Below, in pieces: positions 62,664 to 64,000 of a DNA stretch of 64,000 bases. This stretch comes from Enhygromyxa salina. Lineage in GTDB: Bacteria > Myxococcota_A > Polyangia > Nannocystales > Nannocystaceae. Under the pieces are notes generated by a model. That model did no database searches, was not told where the DNA came from, and saw only the letters and a list, made by a program, of their open reading frames with translations. Made by a program: the position numbers and the translations under genes. The stretch covers positions 248,001-312,000 of the forward strand of contig NZ_PVNL01000030.1 of assembly GCF_002994635.1 (NCBI RefSeq). The letters are read 5' to 3'. Every line of letters begins with the position of its first letter. The stretch's first letter is position 1.

Positions 62664-63244
62664 GTTCCCACTCCTTCGTTGTCATTCACGCGACCGTGCA
62701 AGCGCGCGCGCAGCAGCTTCATGCCCCGATGCAGGTTCACGCGCACGTACGCGGGGCGCAGGCCCGTGCGCTGGGCGATCTCGGGCCCGCTGAGCCCTTC
62801 GACCAGCCGCAAGATCAGCGGCTCGGCGTGGGCGTGTGGCAGCTCGCGAATGATCTGCAGCAGCTGCTCGGCCTCGCTGCGGATCCCGGCGTCGTCGGAC
62901 CGGGTCGCGGGCAGCTGCGCCTCAGGTGGCAGGGTCCCTGGTTGCGGCGCGCGTCGCAGCTGATCGACGGCGGCGTTGCGGGCGATCGTCGCCAGCCAGG
63001 CCGGCCACGCGATCGGGTCGTGGAGGTTGGCGAGCCGCTGCCACGCCCGCAGGAACACCTCCTGGGTCAGATCGTCGGCGCTGGCCCGGTCCACGCGCGC
63101 GAGCAGCAGGCCGTGGACCATGGATCCAAACTCGACGTACAGCCGCTCGAACGCGGCCTCGTCGCCGTGCTTGGCCGACTCGACCACGGCGACCCACGCA
63201 GGCCTTCGCTCGGTGACTGGCATGGGCGCGGTGGCGATCGCCAT
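62660..63244 (-). CDS. ECF sigma-70 family RNA polymerase sigma factor
   Basis: A 194-residue protein starting at ATG 63244, with GGGGAG directly upstream; another ATG at 63223 is possible. Region 2 (YVEFGSMVHGLLLARV, DDLTQEVFLRAWQRL) and region 4 (LRLVEGLSGPEIAQRTGLRPAYVRVNLHRGMKLL) are clear; no extra domain. It should direct RNA polymerase to stress- or signal-responsive promoters and is coupled to the downstream anti-sigma gene. Confidence 0.92.
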   Translation of the reverse strand: MAIATAPMPVTERRPAWVAVVESAKHGDEAAFERLYVEFGSMVHGLLLARVDRASADDLTQEVFLRAWQRLANLHDPIAWPAWLATIARNAAVDQLRRAPQPGTLPPEAQLPATRSDDAGIRSEAEQLLQIIRELPHAHAEPLILRLVEGLSGPEIAQRTGLRPAYVRVNLHRGMKLLRARLHGRVNDNEGVGT

Positions 63245-63278
63245 CTCCCCAAGGACGCGGCCCGCCGACGAACCGTTA

Positions 63279-64000
63279 TCAACCTTCGGTGAAGTTGTTG
63301 CAGGCGTCGTGGATGACCTCGAGCGCGTCGGCGAAGAACGCCGAGTAGTCGTCGGCGCACACGTCACCCATCTGGCCGTAGCTGAATTTGTTGACGAGCT
63401 GGGCGACGCGATAGGTGATCTGCGCGCCCTCGAACGGCTCGGCGTTGTTGCACGCGTTGGGTGGCGGGAGCCCGCCGAGCGCGAGCATGACCACGTTGGA
63501 CTCGATGCCCTTGCGGGCCACGAACTCCGCGAACCAATCCGAGGGGCCACCGGGCGAGCCCTGATTGAACACCGCGCCGTCGTCTTCATCGGTGATCAGG
63601 ACCAGGACCAGGAGCGCGTCGTCACGGATGAAGCCCTCGTTGCACGCACCGGGGGCGCCCAGCTCGGGGCTGATCGCACGCAGCGCGGCCTCGATCTGGT
63701 GCTCGTCGGTGTCTCCGTTGCCGCCGATGTTGGCGGCGCAGGTGAACGCCGGGGCCAGGTCGTCGGCCAGCGAGATGAAGCGACCGGCCGCCCACGGCCC
63801 GCACGGCCCCGCGGCGCTGCTGGTCACCAGCGCGCCGAGCTGCTGGCAGGGCGCGTCGTTGAGCGCGTAGGCGTCGGTCGTGACCACGCCGATGTGATAG
63901 TCGTTGGCCTCGTCGAGGTTGGCCTGGATCCCCGCGATGAACCCGTCGAAGCTGGCGATCAGGTTGGCCTGCTCGGCGCTCATGCTGTTCGAGTTGTCGA
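63279..64000 (-). CDS. von Willebrand factor A-domain protein (5' end outside window)
   Basis: The frame is open from the edge to 63279; the first residues in view read DNSNSM, the MIDAS motif of vWA domains. Later segments HIGVVTTDAYALND, FTCAANIGGNGDTDEHQ, and VLVLITDEDDGAVF match vWA proteins, and Cys residues suggest disulphides. It is a paralogue of the vWA lipoprotein at 42313-43449, with the same ITDE/MTDE step. The signal peptide is outside the window. Confidence 0.88.
   Translation of the reverse strand, partial: DNSNSMSAEQANLIASFDGFIAGIQANLDEANDYHIGVVTTDAYALNDAPCQQLGALVTSSAAGPCGPWAAGRFISLADDLAPAFTCAANIGGNGDTDEHQIEAALRAISPELGAPGACNEGFIRDDALLVLVLITDEDDGAVFNQGSPGGPSDWFAEFVARKGIESNVVMLALGGLPPPNACNNAEPFEGAQITYRVAQLVNKFSYGQMGDVCADDYSAFFADALEVIHDACNNFTEG

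Overview
The window is very GC-rich (my estimate is near 70%), with strong G/C bias at third codon positions, many GTG starts and 4-base GTGA/ATGA gene overlaps. It carries several very large Ser/Thr protein kinases, a hybrid histidine kinase, many lipoproteins with acidic or Thr/Ser/Gly/Asp-rich linkers, and type VI secretion (T6SS) spike and effector genes. This combination points to a myxobacterium, most likely of the Nannocystaceae type (Nannocystis/Plesiocystis/Enhygromyxa-like). That placement is inference. I saw no rRNA, tRNA, CRISPR array, integrase or transposase.

Layout. 1-5.4 kb: a PknK-type kinase/ATPase (cut by the window edge) and a PAS hybrid histidine kinase, both on minus. 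5.5-7.6 kb: a three-gene coupled operon of a repeat lipoprotein, the tRNA thiolase TtcA and a histidine-phosphatase lipoprotein. 7.7-13.2 kb: a kinase/TPR protein, a small membrane protein and a FadL-type porin. 13.3-20.0 kb: two tandem paralogous lipoproteins and a reversed phosphomannose isomerase/nucleotidyltransferase fusion. 20.0-31.3 kb: a T6SS accessory island. Its minus-strand block, read from 27.7 down to 20.0 kb, encodes a TIGR02270 HEAT protein, two AAA ATPases, a small membrane protein, a YbjQ protein, a DUF2169 adaptor, a ketosynthase-like protein that has lost its catalytic residues, and a DUF4150/PAAR tip. VgrG diverges from this block and converges on a DUF2235 (Tle1-like) lipase. 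No T6SS sheath or baseplate gene is in view. 31.4-38.6 kb: a penicillin acylase-family lipoprotein, a two-gene nucleotidyltransferase (toxin-antitoxin-like) module beside an Mrr-type nuclease, a TolB-like propeller lipoprotein and a Tat-type lipoprotein. 38.4-41.2 kb: a halogenase-like flavoprotein coupled to a DUF1702 protein and a small membrane protein. 41.4-44.2 kb: an extreme Asp-repeat lipoprotein, a von Willebrand A (vWA) lipoprotein and a small Cys/Trp-rich lipoprotein. 44.2-52.8 kb: a second kinase/TPR protein diverging from a six-gene operon for acyl-chain synthesis (ACP, GcvT-like protein, reductase, acyltransferase, hotdog dehydratase, KS-CLF fusion). 52.8-61.9 kb: a CASTOR/POLLUX-type channel, surface lipoproteins including an IgGFc-binding-like one, a GT39-like glycosyltransferase and an AmpG-like transporter. 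62.0-64.0 kb: an ECF sigma factor, a putative anti-sigma factor carrying four copies of an SPDLKDPF motif, and a second vWA lipoprotein cut by the window edge.

How the genes work together. The T6SS island looks like a VgrG/PAAR delivery module: DUF2169 and the inactive thiolase-fold protein are probably loading adaptors, DUF2235 is the likely cargo, and the two ATPases are of unknown role. The operon at 47.2-52.8 kb has almost a full condensing/reducing/dehydrating set for a fatty-acid or polyene-like chain but no enoyl reductase, plus a folate-binding GcvT-fold protein that is out of place there. These two loci, the Asp-repeat lipoprotein, the reversed PMI fusion and the SPDLKDPF anti-sigma protein are the best candidates for undescribed biology. 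Short tandem repeats (6-20 bp) recur through the window, often at gene boundaries or inside linkers.
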